A DNA stretch of 64,000 nt from Streptomyces tuirus (GCF_014701095.1 NZ_AP023439.1:2282001-2346000), one strand, 5' to 3'. Counted from the first letter of the stretch, positions 36,983 to 46,736 are shown. A program made the numbers and translations. Notes: a model not told the origin generated them from the sequence alone.

Positions 36983-37184
36983 GCGAAAACGCCGGCGGCA
37001 CCTGACCGAGGGCGCTCATTTACCCGGGCTTCACCACCCCAAACACAACGTGCTCCAGATCACACGCCCCGGGCTCCCGTGGGGAACTACGTGCTTGATA
37101 CAAATTGCTCGCGCGTTCCTGTCTGTCGACGGTCGTCGCCCACCCCCCCTTCCCCCGCTCCTTTCGCATGCCCTGGGAACGCCC

Positions 37185-38501
37185 GTGTTCGCCCCCCGCA
37201 CCACTCCCTGGCCCCTCGTCGCCCTTTTCACGGCCGGGTACCTCGCTCCGTATCTGCTGCCCACCACCGTCGGCAGGCTCGACTCGGACCTTCCGCTCTC
37301 CGCCACGCAGGCCGGAGCCGTCGGCAGTGCCCTGCTGCTGAGTTCGGCCGCCGCCGGATTCGTCCTGGCCTCCCGGGTCGAACGGATCGGAGCCCGCACC
37401 CTCGCCCGGCTCGGCCTCGCCCTGGCCCTGCTCGGCTACGGCGGTGCCGCCCTGAGCACCGCCGTCCCCGCTGTCGTCGCCGGCGCGGTCGTCGGCGGGT
37501 TCGGCTCCGGCACGGCCACGACCGTCGCCGCGACCCTGATCGCGGGTCAGAGGGATCCGCACCGGGCCTCCACGGCCGGACTGCTCACCGTCTCCGCCCT
37601 CGCGGGCGCCGTGTATCTGACCGTGCCGCACCTCGGCCCGGGGCACGGTCTGCCCCTGGCCGCGATCGCCCTCACGGCCCTGGCGGTCTGGCCGCTGACC
37701 GGCCGCCTGCCCGCCGCAGTGCCCGCCACGCCCACCGCCCGGCACGGCAAGGCCCGGCTGCCGCACGCCCGTTCGGGGCTGCTGCTGGCCGCCGCCATGG
37801 TGTGCTGGTCACTCGCCCAGAACTCCCTGTGGGGCGTGAGCGGACGCATCGGCCTGGAGCAGGCGCACCTCGGCGAGGCCACCGTCGGCGTCGTCTTCGC
37901 CGTCGCTCTGGGCGCCGGCCTGACCGGCGTCCTCGCGGCGGGTGCCCTCGGGGCCCGGCTCGGACGCGCGATACCCATCGGCGGCGGCACCGTCCTCATC
38001 GCCGTCTGCATCGCGCTCAGCGCCTCCGCGACCGACCTGGGGAGCTTCGCGGCCGGCGAGATCGCCTGGAACACGCTCTACCCGGTGGTGCTGTCGTACC
38101 TCATCGGGCTCGCCGCCTCGCTCGACCCGCGCGGCCGCTGGGCGGTGCTGGTCGGCTCGGCGTCCTCGCTGGGCACGGCCGCCGGTCCGCTGACCGGCAG
38201 CGTGCTGTCGGCACAGGCCGGGTTCCCGGTCATGGGCGCGGTGCTCGGCGCCGGACTGCTGGTGATCGCCCTGCCGATGACCGCCGTCGCCCTGCACACC
38301 GGCGGACGCCCGCTGCTGCCCGGCGCGATCCGCCGCCGCGGCGGTCACCCGGCCGCCCTGGTCGCCGCCGCCACGGGCACGCCCACCGGTGCGATCCCCG
38401 AGATCGGCGCCCCGGAGCAGCCGGTGGTGGAGATCCCGGTCGAGACCCCGGCCGTCCCCGCCCAGCGCGCCTACGACAAGGCGGGGTCGGAGGTCTTCTG
38501 A
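37185..38501 (+). CDS. MFS-type membrane transporter
   Basis: This protein of about 438 residues has roughly twelve hydrophobic helices, from WPLVALFTAGYLAPYLLPTTVG to the C-terminal GFPVMGAVLGAGLLVIALPMTAVAL, and a polar C-terminal tail (PEIGAPEQPVVEIPVETP). Motif A is weak (ASRVERIGARTLARLGLAL). It resembles predicted arabinose/sugar-efflux-type or YbfB-type MFS proteins, but the subfamily is unclear. The GTG at 37185 is preferred because the upstream open frame (from 37050) is not hydrophobic or conserved-looking; GGGAA precedes it. Its stop is only 4 nt from the convergent adenine deaminase stop. Confidence 0.75.
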   Translation: MFAPRTTPWPLVALFTAGYLAPYLLPTTVGRLDSDLPLSATQAGAVGSALLLSSAAAGFVLASRVERIGARTLARLGLALALLGYGGAALSTAVPAVVAGAVVGGFGSGTATTVAATLIAGQRDPHRASTAGLLTVSALAGAVYLTVPHLGPGHGLPLAAIALTALAVWPLTGRLPAAVPATPTARHGKARLPHARSGLLLAAAMVCWSLAQNSLWGVSGRIGLEQAHLGEATVGVVFAVALGAGLTGVLAAGALGARLGRAIPIGGGTVLIAVCIALSASATDLGSFAAGEIAWNTLYPVVLSYLIGLAASLDPRGRWAVLVGSASSLGTAAGPLTGSVLSAQAGFPVMGAVLGAGLLVIALPMTAVALHTGGRPLLPGAIRRRGGHPAALVAAATGTPTGAIPEIGAPEQPVVEIPVETPAVPAQRAYDKAGSEVF

Positions 38502-38505
38502 GCCC

Positions 38506-39522
38506 CTACCGGAAGCTGTACGCCTCCACCTCGGCGAGATACCGCGCCCGCAGCTCCTCGTCGTCCTCCAGGAAGGAGGCGAGGAAGGAGTTGCGGGCGA
38601 GCTCGCGCAACCGCTCCTCGGTGAGGCCGAGGGTGGTGCGCACCGCGTCGAAGTTGTCGCCGGCGTAGCCGCCGAAGTAGGCCGGGTCGTCGGAGTTGAC
38701 CGTGCACATCAGGCCGGCGTCCAGCATGGCGGGCAGCGGGTGGTCGGCGAGGGTGTCGACCGTGCGCAGCCGGACGTTGGACAGCGGGCACAGCGTCAGC
38801 GGCACCCGGTCGCGCACCAGCCGCTCCACCAGCGCCGGGTCCTCCACGCAGCGCAGCCCGTGGTCGACCCGCTCCACGCCGAGGATGTCCAGCGCCTCGG
38901 TGATGTACTCCGGCGGGCCCTCCTCACCGGCGTGGGCGACCCGCCGCAGACCGAGCGCGGCGGCCTTCTCGTAGACCTCGCGGAACTTCACCGGCGGGTG
39001 CCCGACCTCGGCGGAGTCGAGGCCGACGCCGGTGATCCGGTCCAGGTAGGGCTTGGCGGCGTCCAGCGTGGCCAGGGCCGACTCGGCGGACTCGTCGCGC
39101 AGGAAGCACAGGATCAGCCGCGTCGAGACACCGTGGTTCGCCTCGCTGCTGCCCAGCGCCCGCCACAGCCCCTCGACGACCGTGCCGATGTCGAGGCCGC
39201 GGCCGGTGTGGGCCTGCGGGTCGAAGAAGATCTCCGCGTGCCGCACGCCCTGCGCGGCGGCCCGGGCGAGATAGGCGTTCGCCAGGTCCTCGAAGTCCCG
39301 CTCGGTGCGCAGGACGGCCATGAGCTCGTAGTACAGGTTCAGGAAGGACTGCAGGTCCTCGAACCGGTAGGCCTCGCGCAGCTCGTCCGTGTCGGCGTAC
39401 GGCAGGGTGACGCCGTTGCGCGCGGCGAGTTCGAAGGCGAGCTCCGGTTCCAGGGTGCCTTCGATGTGAAGGTGCAGTTCGGCTTTGGGGAGGGACATCA
39501 ATTTATCGTACGGCCGTTTCAC
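38506..39522 (-). CDS. Adenosine/adenine deaminase family protein, adenine deaminase-like signature
   Basis: This 338-residue zinc TIM-barrel deaminase has [22 protein letters not shown] (HxH metal site). [14 protein letters not shown] carries the catalytic Glu, [17 protein letters not shown] the catalytic His, and [19 protein letters not shown] the metal Asp. The [11 protein letters not shown] form is characteristic of the adenine deaminase (fungal Aah1-like) branch, whereas adenosine deaminases usually have SLNTDDP. Salvage of adenine to hypoxanthine is therefore favoured. The start GTG overlaps the rnz stop (GTGA); a second start at MSLPKAEL (39498) is possible. Confidence 0.85.
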   Translation of the reverse strand: MKRPYDKLMSLPKAELHLHIEGTLEPELAFELAARNGVTLPYADTDELREAYRFEDLQSFLNLYYELMAVLRTERDFEDLANAYLARAAAQGVRHAEIFFDPQAHTGRGLDIGTVVEGLWRALGSSEANHGVSTRLILCFLRDESAESALATLDAAKPYLDRITGVGLDSAEVGHPPVKFREVYEKAAALGLRRVAHAGEEGPPEYITEALDILGVERVDHGLRCVEDPALVERLVRDRVPLTLCPLSNVRLRTVDTLADHPLPAMLDAGLMCTVNSDDPAYFGGYAGDNFDAVRTTLGLTEERLRELARNSFLASFLEDDEELRARYLAEVEAYSFR

Positions 39523-40424
39523 CGACGCTTCGGAACCGGCACCCTCAGTAGATCGTGGGCCACGGTCAGCTCACCCTCGTACCCGGCGGCCCGGGCCTGG
39601 CGCTCGAACTCGTCCGGATCTGTATAGCGCTGGCTGAAGTGAGTCAGCACCAGGTGCCGCACGCCCGCGTCCCGGGCCACTCGGGCTGCCTGACCTGCCG
39701 TCAGATGGCCGTGTTCGACGGCGAGTTCCTCGTCCTCGTCGAGGAAGGTCGACTCGATGACGAGCATGTCGCAGCCCTCGGCGAGCGCGTACACCCCGTC
39801 GCAGAGCCGGGTGTCCATGACGAACGCGAACCGCTGCCCTCGCCGCGTCTCGCTGACGTCCTCCAGCGAGACCCCGCCCAGCGCTCCCTCGCGCTGGATC
39901 CGGCCGACGTCGGGGCCCTTGATGCCGTGCGCGGCGAGCCGCTCGGGCAGCATGCGGCGGCCGTCGGGCTCGACGATCCGGTACCCGTACGACTCCACCG
40001 GGTGCGACAGCTTCCGGGCTTCGAGGGTGTACCCGTCCGTGCGGGCGAGGGGACCGTCCGCGGCGACCGGGGCCTCGGTGATGCCGACGGTCTCGCGGTA
40101 GGCGGTGGCGTACCGGAGCCGGTCGAAGAAGCGCTGCCCGGAGCGGGGGTAGTGGGCGGTGATCTCGTGCGGGACCCGGTCGAGGTTGATGCGCTGGATC
40201 ACACCGGCGAGGCCGAGGGAGTGGTCGCCGTGGAAGTGCGTGACACAGATCCGGTTCAGGTCGTGCGCGGCGACCCCGGCACGCAGCATCTGGCGCTGCG
40301 TGCCCTCGCCGGGGTCGAACAGGATGCCCTCGCCGTCCCAGCGCAGCAGGTAGCCGTTGTGGTTGCGGTGCCGGGTCGGGACCTGGCTGGCGGTGCCGAG
40401 GACCACGAGTTCACGTACGGACAA
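39519..40424 (-). CDS. rnz: Ribonuclease Z
   Basis: This 301-residue metallo-beta-lactamase-fold endonuclease removes tRNA 3' trailers. [41 protein letters not shown] is the N-terminal block and [17 protein letters not shown] the HxHxDH motif. [11 protein letters not shown] (Asp) and [25 protein letters not shown] (His) complete the two-metal site. The apparent start is TTG (40422-40424); a GTG seven codons in is the alternative. It begins 6 nt after the HIT gene and overlaps the deaminase gene downstream. Confidence 0.94.
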   Translation of the reverse strand: MSVRELVVLGTASQVPTRHRNHNGYLLRWDGEGILFDPGEGTQRQMLRAGVAAHDLNRICVTHFHGDHSLGLAGVIQRINLDRVPHEITAHYPRSGQRFFDRLRYATAYRETVGITEAPVAADGPLARTDGYTLEARKLSHPVESYGYRIVEPDGRRMLPERLAAHGIKGPDVGRIQREGALGGVSLEDVSETRRGQRFAFVMDTRLCDGVYALAEGCDMLVIESTFLDEDEELAVEHGHLTAGQAARVARDAGVRHLVLTHFSQRYTDPDEFERQARAAGYEGELTVAHDLLRVPVPKRR

Positions 40425-40430
40425 GGCGGA

Positions 40431-40784
40431 TTACCCCGGGGGCCATTCGAGGCCGCGGCCCCCGAGCACATGGCCGTGCACGTGCCAAACCGTCTGGCCG
40501 GCGCCGCTGCCGGTGTTGAAGACGAGGCGGTAGCTGTCGAGCTTGTCCTCGTCGGCGACGGCCTGCGCCTCGCGGATCACGTCGGCGGTGAGGGCGGGGT
40601 CGGCGGCGGCGAGCGCGGCGGCGTTCTCGTGGTGCGCCTTGGGGATGATCAGGACGTGGGTGGGAGCCTGGGGGTTGATGTCGCGGAACGCGATGGTCGT
40701 CTCCGTCTGGCGGACGATGGTCGCCGGGATGGTGCCTGCGACGATCTTGCAGAACAGGCAGTCTTCCTGGGGCTCCCCTGCCAT
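40431..40784 (-). CDS. HIT family (HINT-like) nucleotide hydrolase
   Basis: This 117-residue histidine-triad protein has CLFCKIVAGTIPATIVRQTETTIAFRDINPQAPTHVLIIPK at the N-terminus and the triad HVHGHVLGGRG near the C-terminus. HINT enzymes hydrolyse AMP-lysine or other nucleoside phosphoramidates. The CxxC at the start may bind zinc as in other HINT proteins. The ATG follows a good GGAGGGAAA ribosome site. It is first in the HIT-rnz-adenine deaminase operon. Confidence 0.93.
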   Translation of the reverse strand: MAGEPQEDCLFCKIVAGTIPATIVRQTETTIAFRDINPQAPTHVLIIPKAHHENAAALAAADPALTADVIREAQAVADEDKLDSYRLVFNTGSGAGQTVWHVHGHVLGGRGLEWPPG

Positions 40785-40861
40785 TTTCCCTCCGGGGGTT
40801 AGCCGAAATCGGTCTTGCCGGGAATCCTATCGTCGTCGGGTGCGGGTGCGTTGTGGGCTGG

Positions 40862-40883
40862 TCGCGCAGTTCCCCGCGCCCCT
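40862..40883. repeat. Dispersed Streptomyces intergenic repeat, copy 2
   Basis: It is identical over 22 nt to 9901-9922. Here the repeat runs right into the stop codon (TAG, 40882-40884) of the tricorn protease gene, and the same G/T-rich flank precedes it. Confidence 0.7.
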
Positions 40884-43800
40884 AAGAAGTCGGCAGAGCC
40901 GGAGGCGTCTTTGCGGGACTGGCGTCCAGGCTCTCCAAAGCCAGCCTGATCGCCTCGTCCAGTTGGGTGTCCCTGCCCGCCGCGTAGTCCTGGGGGCGTT
41001 GGACGACCTCGACGTCCGGGTCCACGCCGTGGTTCTCCACTCCCCACTCGTAGCCCTCCAGCCAGAAGGCGTACTTGGGCTGGGTGACCAGGGTGCCGTC
41101 GACCAGGCGGTAGCGGCTGTCGATGCCGATGACGCCGCCCCAGGTGCGGGTGCCGACGACCGGGCCGAGGCCGAGGGCCTTGATCGCCGCGTTGACGATG
41201 TCGCCGTCGGAGCCGGAGAACTCGTTGGCGACGGCCACGACGGGGCCGCGCGGGGCGTCCTCCGGGTAGCTGTAGGGGCGCATGCCGCGCGGGACGGCCC
41301 AGCCGACGATGCGGCGGGCCAGCTTCTCGACGACCAGCTGGGAGGTGTGGCCGCCGCGGTTCTCGCGGACGTCGACGACCAGGCCCTCGCGGGCGACCTC
41401 GACGCGCAGATCGCGGTGGATCTGGGCCCAGCCGGGGGCCTGCATGTCCGGGACGTGGAGGTAGCCGAGGCGGCCGCCGGACTTCTCGTGGACGTAGGCG
41501 CGGCGGTCGGCGACCCAGGCGTGGTAGCGCAGGGGTTCCTCGTCGGCGACCGGGACGACGACGGCGTGCCTCGGATCGCCGCCGCCGGACGGGGAGATGG
41601 TCAGCTCGACCGGCTTGTCGGCCGTGCCGATCAGCAGCGGGCCGGGGCCGAGAACCGGGTCGACCGGCTGTCCCGCGACCGCGACCACTGCGTCCCCGGG
41701 GCGTACCGCGACGCCCGGCGCGGCCAGCGGGCTGCGGGCGTCCGGGTCGGAGGTCTCGGAGGGCAGGATGCGGTCGACGCGCCAGCTTCCGTCCTCGTGG
41801 CGGGAGATGTCGGCGCCGAGCAGGCCCTGGCGGGGACCGCCGCCGTGGCCCCCGCGCGGGGTGACGTAGGCGTGCGAGGTGCCGAGTTCGCCCTGCACCT
41901 CCCACAGCAGGTCGACGAGGTCGTCATGGGTGGCGCACCGGTCCACGACCGGGCGGTAGCGGTCGAGGACGCCGTCCCAGTCGACGCCGCTCATGTCGGG
42001 CCGCCAGAAGTGGTCCCGCATGATGCGGCCGTTCTCGTCGAACATCTGGCGCCACTCGGCGGCCGGGTCGACGAACTGGCGTACGCGGCCCAGGTCGACG
42101 GTGATGTTGGAGTCGCTGTCGTCGTCACTCGACGCACGCCGGTCGCTGGGGACGACCTTCAGCCGGCCGTCGGTCCACAGCAGCACCCGCTTGCCGTCGC
42201 CGCTGACCGCGAAGTGGTCGGCGTCGACGGCGAGATGCTCGACGCGCTGCTGGGCGAGGTCGTAGCGCTCCAGCTCGGACTTGGGCTCGGGGTCGTCCGG
42301 AGTGGCCCGGGACGCGCCGAGTACACCGGTGACCGGGTGGTGCAGCCACAGGACGCCGTCCTTGGCGGCGCGCAGGTTGGTGTAGCGGGCGGCCTCGACC
42401 GGGAAGGGCACGATGCGGTCGGCGAGGCCTTCGAGGTCGATGCGGGTGGTGGGAGTGCCCTCGCTGTCGGGGGTCTCCTCCCGGTCGGGCGTTTCGAAGG
42501 ACCTGCCATGCCGCTGCGGCCCGAACGGGGAGGGCGTGGTGGCCGCGAGGGTGATCAGATGCGGCCGGGAGCCCACCACGAAGGCCAGGTCGAAGACGTG
42601 CTCGTCGTAGACCGGGTCGAAGGAGCGGGTCGACAGGAACGCGAGGTGCTTGCCGTCCATCGTGAACGCGGGCGCGTAGTCCTGGAAGCGCAGCGGGGTG
42701 GCCTCGGTGACCGAGAGGTCGGTGGTGTTGGCGAGCTTCAGCTGGCACAGGGGCCGGGGGCCGGGGTGGGACCAGGCCAGCCAGGACGAGTCGGGTGAGA
42801 AGACGAGGCCCGACACGTCTCCGTCGTCGCTGCGGTCGACCTCCCGCACCTCGCCCGTCTCCCGCTCCACGAGCAGCAGGCGCCCGTCGTGGGAGGAGAC
42901 GGCCGCTCGGCTGCCGTCGGGCGCCATGGCGAGGTCCAGCACCCGGCCGAGCTGCCCGGCGGCGAGCCGGCGGGGCGTCGCCCCGGGGGCGACTCCGGTG
43001 GCGGGCGCGAACTCCAGGGCGTCGTCGCCCTCGGCGTCCGTCACCCACACCACCCACTGCTCGCCGTCCGCGCGGAACGTGCGCGGCAGCCGGGCCCGCA
43101 CCCCGGGTGTCGCGGCCAGTGCGCGCGCCGGTCCGGCGCGGTGGGTGACCCAGTGCACGGAGCCGCGTACGGCGACCGCGCTGCCGCGGGCCGTGTAGTC
43201 CGGGGACGCCGACCCGAACCACCGGGAGGCGTTCACCGGGAACGGCTGGAGGTCGGTGCGCTGTCCGCCCAGCCGCACGTCCAGCCGCCGCGGCTCGGCT
43301 CCCTCCAGGTCGTCCAGCACCCACAGTTCGCCGGCGCTGGAGTAGACGACCCGAGTGCCGTCGGTCGCGGCGTGCCGGGCGTAGAAGCCGTCGAGCGGGG
43401 TGTGCCGGCGCAGGTCGGAGCCGTCGGCGAGGGAGGAGTAGAGCGCTCCGGTGCCCTCGTGGTCGGAGAGGAAGCCGACCCGGTCCCCCACCCACACCGG
43501 GTACTCGAGGTTGCCGTCGAGGTCCTCGTGCAGCCGCGTGAACTGGCCGTCGTCCTCGCGGTCGATCCACAACTTGCCCGCCGTACCGCCGCGGTAGCGC
43601 TTCCACCAGGCCGCCTCACGCCCCATCGGTGCGGACAGCAGCACCGTGTGCGGGCCGTGGGCGACGTCGCCGACGGGTCCGTACGGCAGGGTGGTGGCCG
43701 GGCCGCCGTCCAGCGGGACGGCGCGCGCCCAAGTGCGGCGCAGGCTCGCCTGCCCCTGGGTGCTGATCGCCAGCACCTCGCCCTCCGGAGTCCAGCCGCG

Positions 43801-44076
43801 CACCTGTGTCTTGAGGCTCCCCCAGTACGTCAGCCGCTTGGCCGGGCCGCCGTCGACCGGGGCGACGAAGACCTCGGGGGCGCCGTCGCGGGTGGAGGTC
43901 CAGGCGACGGTGGCGCCGTCGGGCGAGATGCGGGGCTGGGTCACCGGCACGTTGTCGGCGCTGACCCGCCAGGCCCGGCCGCCGTCGAGTGGAGCGAGCC
44001 ACACGTCGTCCTCGGCGGTGAAGGCGACCAGGTCGCCGTGCACATGGGGGAACCGGAGGTAAGCAGACGATGTCAC
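40882..44076 (-). CDS. Tricorn protease homologue (S41 family)
   Basis: This 1064-residue cytoplasmic peptidase degrades oligopeptides downstream of the proteasome. The N-terminal two-thirds form beta-propeller repeats (YLRFPHVHGDLVAFTAEDDVWLAPLDGG; VGDRVGFLSDHEGTGALYS). A C1 helical domain, a PDZ domain (GVAVRPGDAVVAVAGQPVDP) and the S41 core follow: WEVQGELGTSHAYVTPRGGHG (catalytic His), YLHVPDMQAPGWAQIHRDL, and VANEFSGSDGDIVNAAIKALGLGPVVGTRTWGG with the nucleophile Ser. The length equals that of characterised tricorn proteins. It lies 45 nt after a lipoprotein gene in the same direction, and its stop abuts a dispersed repeat. Confidence 0.93.
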   Translation of the reverse strand: MTSSAYLRFPHVHGDLVAFTAEDDVWLAPLDGGRAWRVSADNVPVTQPRISPDGATVAWTSTRDGAPEVFVAPVDGGPAKRLTYWGSLKTQVRGWTPEGEVLAISTQGQASLRRTWARAVPLDGGPATTLPYGPVGDVAHGPHTVLLSAPMGREAAWWKRYRGGTAGKLWIDREDDGQFTRLHEDLDGNLEYPVWVGDRVGFLSDHEGTGALYSSLADGSDLRRHTPLDGFYARHAATDGTRVVYSSAGELWVLDDLEGAEPRRLDVRLGGQRTDLQPFPVNASRWFGSASPDYTARGSAVAVRGSVHWVTHRAGPARALAATPGVRARLPRTFRADGEQWVVWVTDAEGDDALEFAPATGVAPGATPRRLAAGQLGRVLDLAMAPDGSRAAVSSHDGRLLLVERETGEVREVDRSDDGDVSGLVFSPDSSWLAWSHPGPRPLCQLKLANTTDLSVTEATPLRFQDYAPAFTMDGKHLAFLSTRSFDPVYDEHVFDLAFVVGSRPHLITLAATTPSPFGPQRHGRSFETPDREETPDSEGTPTTRIDLEGLADRIVPFPVEAARYTNLRAAKDGVLWLHHPVTGVLGASRATPDDPEPKSELERYDLAQQRVEHLAVDADHFAVSGDGKRVLLWTDGRLKVVPSDRRASSDDDSDSNITVDLGRVRQFVDPAAEWRQMFDENGRIMRDHFWRPDMSGVDWDGVLDRYRPVVDRCATHDDLVDLLWEVQGELGTSHAYVTPRGGHGGGPRQGLLGADISRHEDGSWRVDRILPSETSDPDARSPLAAPGVAVRPGDAVVAVAGQPVDPVLGPGPLLIGTADKPVELTISPSGGGDPRHAVVVPVADEEPLRYHAWVADRRAYVHEKSGGRLGYLHVPDMQAPGWAQIHRDLRVEVAREGLVVDVRENRGGHTSQLVVEKLARRIVGWAVPRGMRPYSYPEDAPRGPVVAVANEFSGSDGDIVNAAIKALGLGPVVGTRTWGGVIGIDSRYRLVDGTLVTQPKYAFWLEGYEWGVENHGVDPDVEVVQRPQDYAAGRDTQLDEAIRLALESLDASPAKTPPALPTS

Positions 44077-44121
44077 CCGATCACCCTATGCAGGGAGCAC
44101 GCCGCGCGGACAGAGTTCGGA

Positions 44122-44667
44122 TCACTTGCCCTCGACGGGGCGGCAGTCCGGGTACCGGTCGCACCAGACGGTCTGGGTGACGGTCACGGTGACAGTCGGT
44201 CCGGGCCGGCCGTCGGCGGGCCCGCCGACGGGGGGCGGGGTGGTGGAGTCGCAGTCGCCGAGGCCGTCGACCTGGAACCACACCTTGCCGTCCACCTTGG
44301 CGGTGATGTTCCCGCGCACACAGGCGCCGTCCACCGCGTGGGTGACCTTGCCGTCGACGGTGATGTCCTTGCCGTCCTTGGTCTCGCCCTCGCAGTCGAC
44401 GGTCGCGACGGTCCGCTCACGCGCCGAGGGTGACGACTTCCCGCCGTTGTCCCCGTAGGAGGCCGTGCAGGTGAGCCAACGCACGCCCGCCTTCTGCCGG
44501 TTGAGCTCTTTGGTCACGGTCTCGTCGGTGGTGTACGCCACGGACGCGGAGCTGATGGCGCCGGGCTCGCAGGCGACGGCGCCGCCCACCGCCAGCACGG
44601 CGAACGTCGCCGCGACCGCCACCCGCCGCCCGCGCGGCCCCAGTCGGTACCTCGTCGAAACCCCCAT
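44122..44667 (-). CDS. Putative lipoprotein
   Basis: This 181-residue protein has an N-terminus GVSTRYRLGPRGRRVAVAATFAVLAVGGAVAC with a basic region, a hydrophobic core and a lipobox-like GAVAC, so it is probably exported and lipidated. The mature part has TCTASYGDNGGKSS, VDCEGETKDGKDITVDGKVTHAVDGACVRGNITAKVDGKVWFQ and a threonine/valine-rich tail (PTVTVTVTQTVWCDRYPDC). Several cysteines could pair. The family is not recognised. The ATG at 44665-44667 lacks a good SD, so the exact start is uncertain. Confidence 0.7.
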   Translation of the reverse strand: MGVSTRYRLGPRGRRVAVAATFAVLAVGGAVACEPGAISSASVAYTTDETVTKELNRQKAGVRWLTCTASYGDNGGKSSPSARERTVATVDCEGETKDGKDITVDGKVTHAVDGACVRGNITAKVDGKVWFQVDGLGDCDSTTPPPVGGPADGRPGPTVTVTVTQTVWCDRYPDCRPVEGK

Positions 44668-44806
44668 GGAGGGGAGCCTGCCACTGACGGGGGCCGCGCG
44701 GTAGGGCGCAAAGGCGTCAGCCGCGCAGCGCCAGCCACTCCTGAAGCTCCAGAAGTCGGTCACGAGCAGGCGAACCCGGGCGAGTTCCTCGGTGCTTCCA
44801 AGCGGG

Positions 44807-45547
44807 TCAGGACCAGCGTCCGGTGCGTGCCAGGAGCACGGCCGCGGCGGCCGTCCCGGCGGTCGATGTGCGCAGCACACTGCGCCCGAGGCGGTACGCC
44901 TGCGCCCCCGCCTCCTCGAACAGCGCCAGTTCCTCCGGCGCGATGCCTCCCTCGGGCCCCACGACCAGCACGATGTCACCGGTGGCCGGGAGTTCGGCCG
45001 TCGCCAGCGGCGCGTCCCCGCTCTCGTGCAGCACGGCGGCGAAGTCCGCCCCGGCCAGCAGGGCGGCGACCTGCTTGGTCGTCGCCGCCTGAGCGACCTC
45101 CGGGAAGCGCACCCGGCGGGACTGCTTGCCGGCCTCCCGGGCCGTGGCCCGCCACTTGCCCAGCGCCTTGACCCCGCGGTCGCCCTTCCACTGCGTGATG
45201 CAGCGCGCCGCCGCCCACGGCACGATCGCGTCGACACCGACCTCGGTCATCGTCTCGACGGCGAGCTCGCCGCGGTCGCCCTTGGGTAGGGCCTGGACGA
45301 CGGTGACCCGGGGCTGCTCCGCGGGCTCCTCGGACCACGAGTCCAGCTGGAGGATCAGCCGGTCCTTGCCCTCCGTGCCGAGCACGACGCAGTCCGCCCA
45401 GCGGCCCGCCCCGTCCGTGAGGACGACGTCCTCACCGGCGCGCAGCCGCTTCACGGAGACGGCGTGCCGTCCTTCCGGCCCGTCGAGGACGTACCGGCCG
45501 CCATGGCCCGCGTCGAAGTGCTCGACCACGAACACCGGCGCGGTCAC
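44807..45547 (-). CDS. rsmE: 16S rRNA (uracil1498-N3)-methyltransferase RsmE
   Basis: This 246-residue SPOUT-class methyltransferase has an N-terminal PUA-like domain (GRYVLDGPEGRHAVSVKRLRAGEDVVLTDGAGRWA). The knotted SAM-binding domain includes ALPKGDRGELAVETMTEVGVDAIVPWAAARC, IVLVVGPEGGIAPEELALFEEAG and LGRSVLRTSTAGTAAAAVLLARTG. GTG at 45545-45547 overlaps the stop of the nitronate monooxygenase gene (GTGA). The conserved dnaJ-hrcA-rsmE neighbourhood supports the call. Confidence 0.95.
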   Translation of the reverse strand: MTAPVFVVEHFDAGHGGRYVLDGPEGRHAVSVKRLRAGEDVVLTDGAGRWADCVVLGTEGKDRLILQLDSWSEEPAEQPRVTVVQALPKGDRGELAVETMTEVGVDAIVPWAAARCITQWKGDRGVKALGKWRATAREAGKQSRRVRFPEVAQAATTKQVAALLAGADFAAVLHESGDAPLATAELPATGDIVLVVGPEGGIAPEELALFEEAGAQAYRLGRSVLRTSTAGTAAAAVLLARTGRWS

Positions 45548-46662
45548 AGCGCGCCCCCGCCCGTCAACGAGGCGCGGGCGGCGGCCAGTTCCCCGGCCAG
45601 CACCTCGACCAGTTGCCCGGCGGGCAACTCCCGGGCCATCTTGTGCCCCTGGCCGGCCCACAGCGCCATGCCCTGCGCGTCACCGGCCTTGGCGGCGGCC
45701 TTGCGCAGCGGCGAGGTGAGGTGGTGGATCTCGGGGTAGGCGGCGGGCGCGTACGGGCCGTGCTCGCGCAGGAACCGGTTGACCAGGCCTCGCGCGGGCC
45801 GCCCGGAGAACGCCCGGGTCAGCTCGGTACGGACGAACAGCGGGTTGGTCAGCGCCTGCTTGTGCAGGGCGTTCGCGCCCGACTCGTGCGTGGCGAGGAA
45901 GGCGGTGCCCAGCTGGGCCGCGCTCGCCCCGGCCGCGAGGACCCCGGCGATCTGGCCGCCGCGCATGATGCCGCCGGCGGCGACGATCGGGATGCTCACG
46001 GCCTCACGGACCTGGGCGATCAGCGACAGCAGCCCGATGCCCGTCCCGTCCGTCTCGGGGATGTCCCGGTGGGTGCCCTGGTGGCCGCCGGCCTCGATGC
46101 CCTGGGCGATGACCCCGTCCGCACCCGCCCGTTCGACGGCCCGGGCCTCGTCGGGGGTGGTCGCGGCGGCCAGGACGAAGGTGCCGACGCGGTGCAGGGC
46201 GTCGACGACCTCGCGGCCCGGGACGCCGAAGTGGAACGACACCACCGGCACGGGGTTGTCGCGCAGCACCACGAGCTTGGCCTCGAAGCCGTCGTCGCGT
46301 CCGCTGTCCGGATCGCCGAGCTCGGCCTCGTACCAGGTGGCCTCGCCGGCCAGCTGATGGGCGTAGACGTCGACGGCGGCGGCATGAGGGAGCGCGGCGC
46401 CGGCCGCTCCGGTGGAGCCGGTGCTTGCACCGGGGTACTCCGGCTGCGGCATGAAGACGTTGACGCCGAAGGGCCTGCTGGTGAGGCTCCGGAGCTGCTT
46501 GATCTCCTGGTACATCCCGTCGGGGGTCTTGTACCCGGCGGCGAGGAACCCGAGCCCGCCCGCTTCGCACACGGCCGCGGCGAGCTGCGGTACGGAGACG
46601 CCGCCCGCCATGGGGGCCTGCACGATCGGGTGGGGGAAGAGATCGGTCAGTGCGGAGGACAT
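45544..46662 (-). CDS. Nitronate monooxygenase family FMN enzyme
   Basis: This 372-residue TIM-barrel flavoprotein contains PIVQAPMAGGVSVPQLAAAVCEAGGLGFLAAGY. AGADGVIAQGIEAGGHQGTH carries the catalytic His of class I nitronate monooxygenases, and IPIVAAGGIMRGGQIAGVLAAGASAAQLGTAFL the phosphate-binding loop. These enzymes oxidise propionate-3-nitronate or other nitronates; some members are enoyl-ACP-type reductases. It is coupled to rsmE by a 4-nt overlap. Confidence 0.88.
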   Translation of the reverse strand: MSSALTDLFPHPIVQAPMAGGVSVPQLAAAVCEAGGLGFLAAGYKTPDGMYQEIKQLRSLTSRPFGVNVFMPQPEYPGASTGSTGAAGAALPHAAAVDVYAHQLAGEATWYEAELGDPDSGRDDGFEAKLVVLRDNPVPVVSFHFGVPGREVVDALHRVGTFVLAAATTPDEARAVERAGADGVIAQGIEAGGHQGTHRDIPETDGTGIGLLSLIAQVREAVSIPIVAAGGIMRGGQIAGVLAAGASAAQLGTAFLATHESGANALHKQALTNPLFVRTELTRAFSGRPARGLVNRFLREHGPYAPAAYPEIHHLTSPLRKAAAKAGDAQGMALWAGQGHKMARELPAGQLVEVLAGELAAARASLTGGGAL

Positions 46663-46736
46663 GACGGCATGTTGTCACGTCCTCCGAACAACTCCGAAAC
46701 CGGCCTGCCGACTGGCATAGACCAGAGGAACAGGCA

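Noticed and set aside
37060..37085. GTG-N8-CAC sequence considered as a Crp site upstream of the MFS gene
   Set aside because: It deviates from the Streptomyces Crp motif at a key G, and single matches of this length are common.
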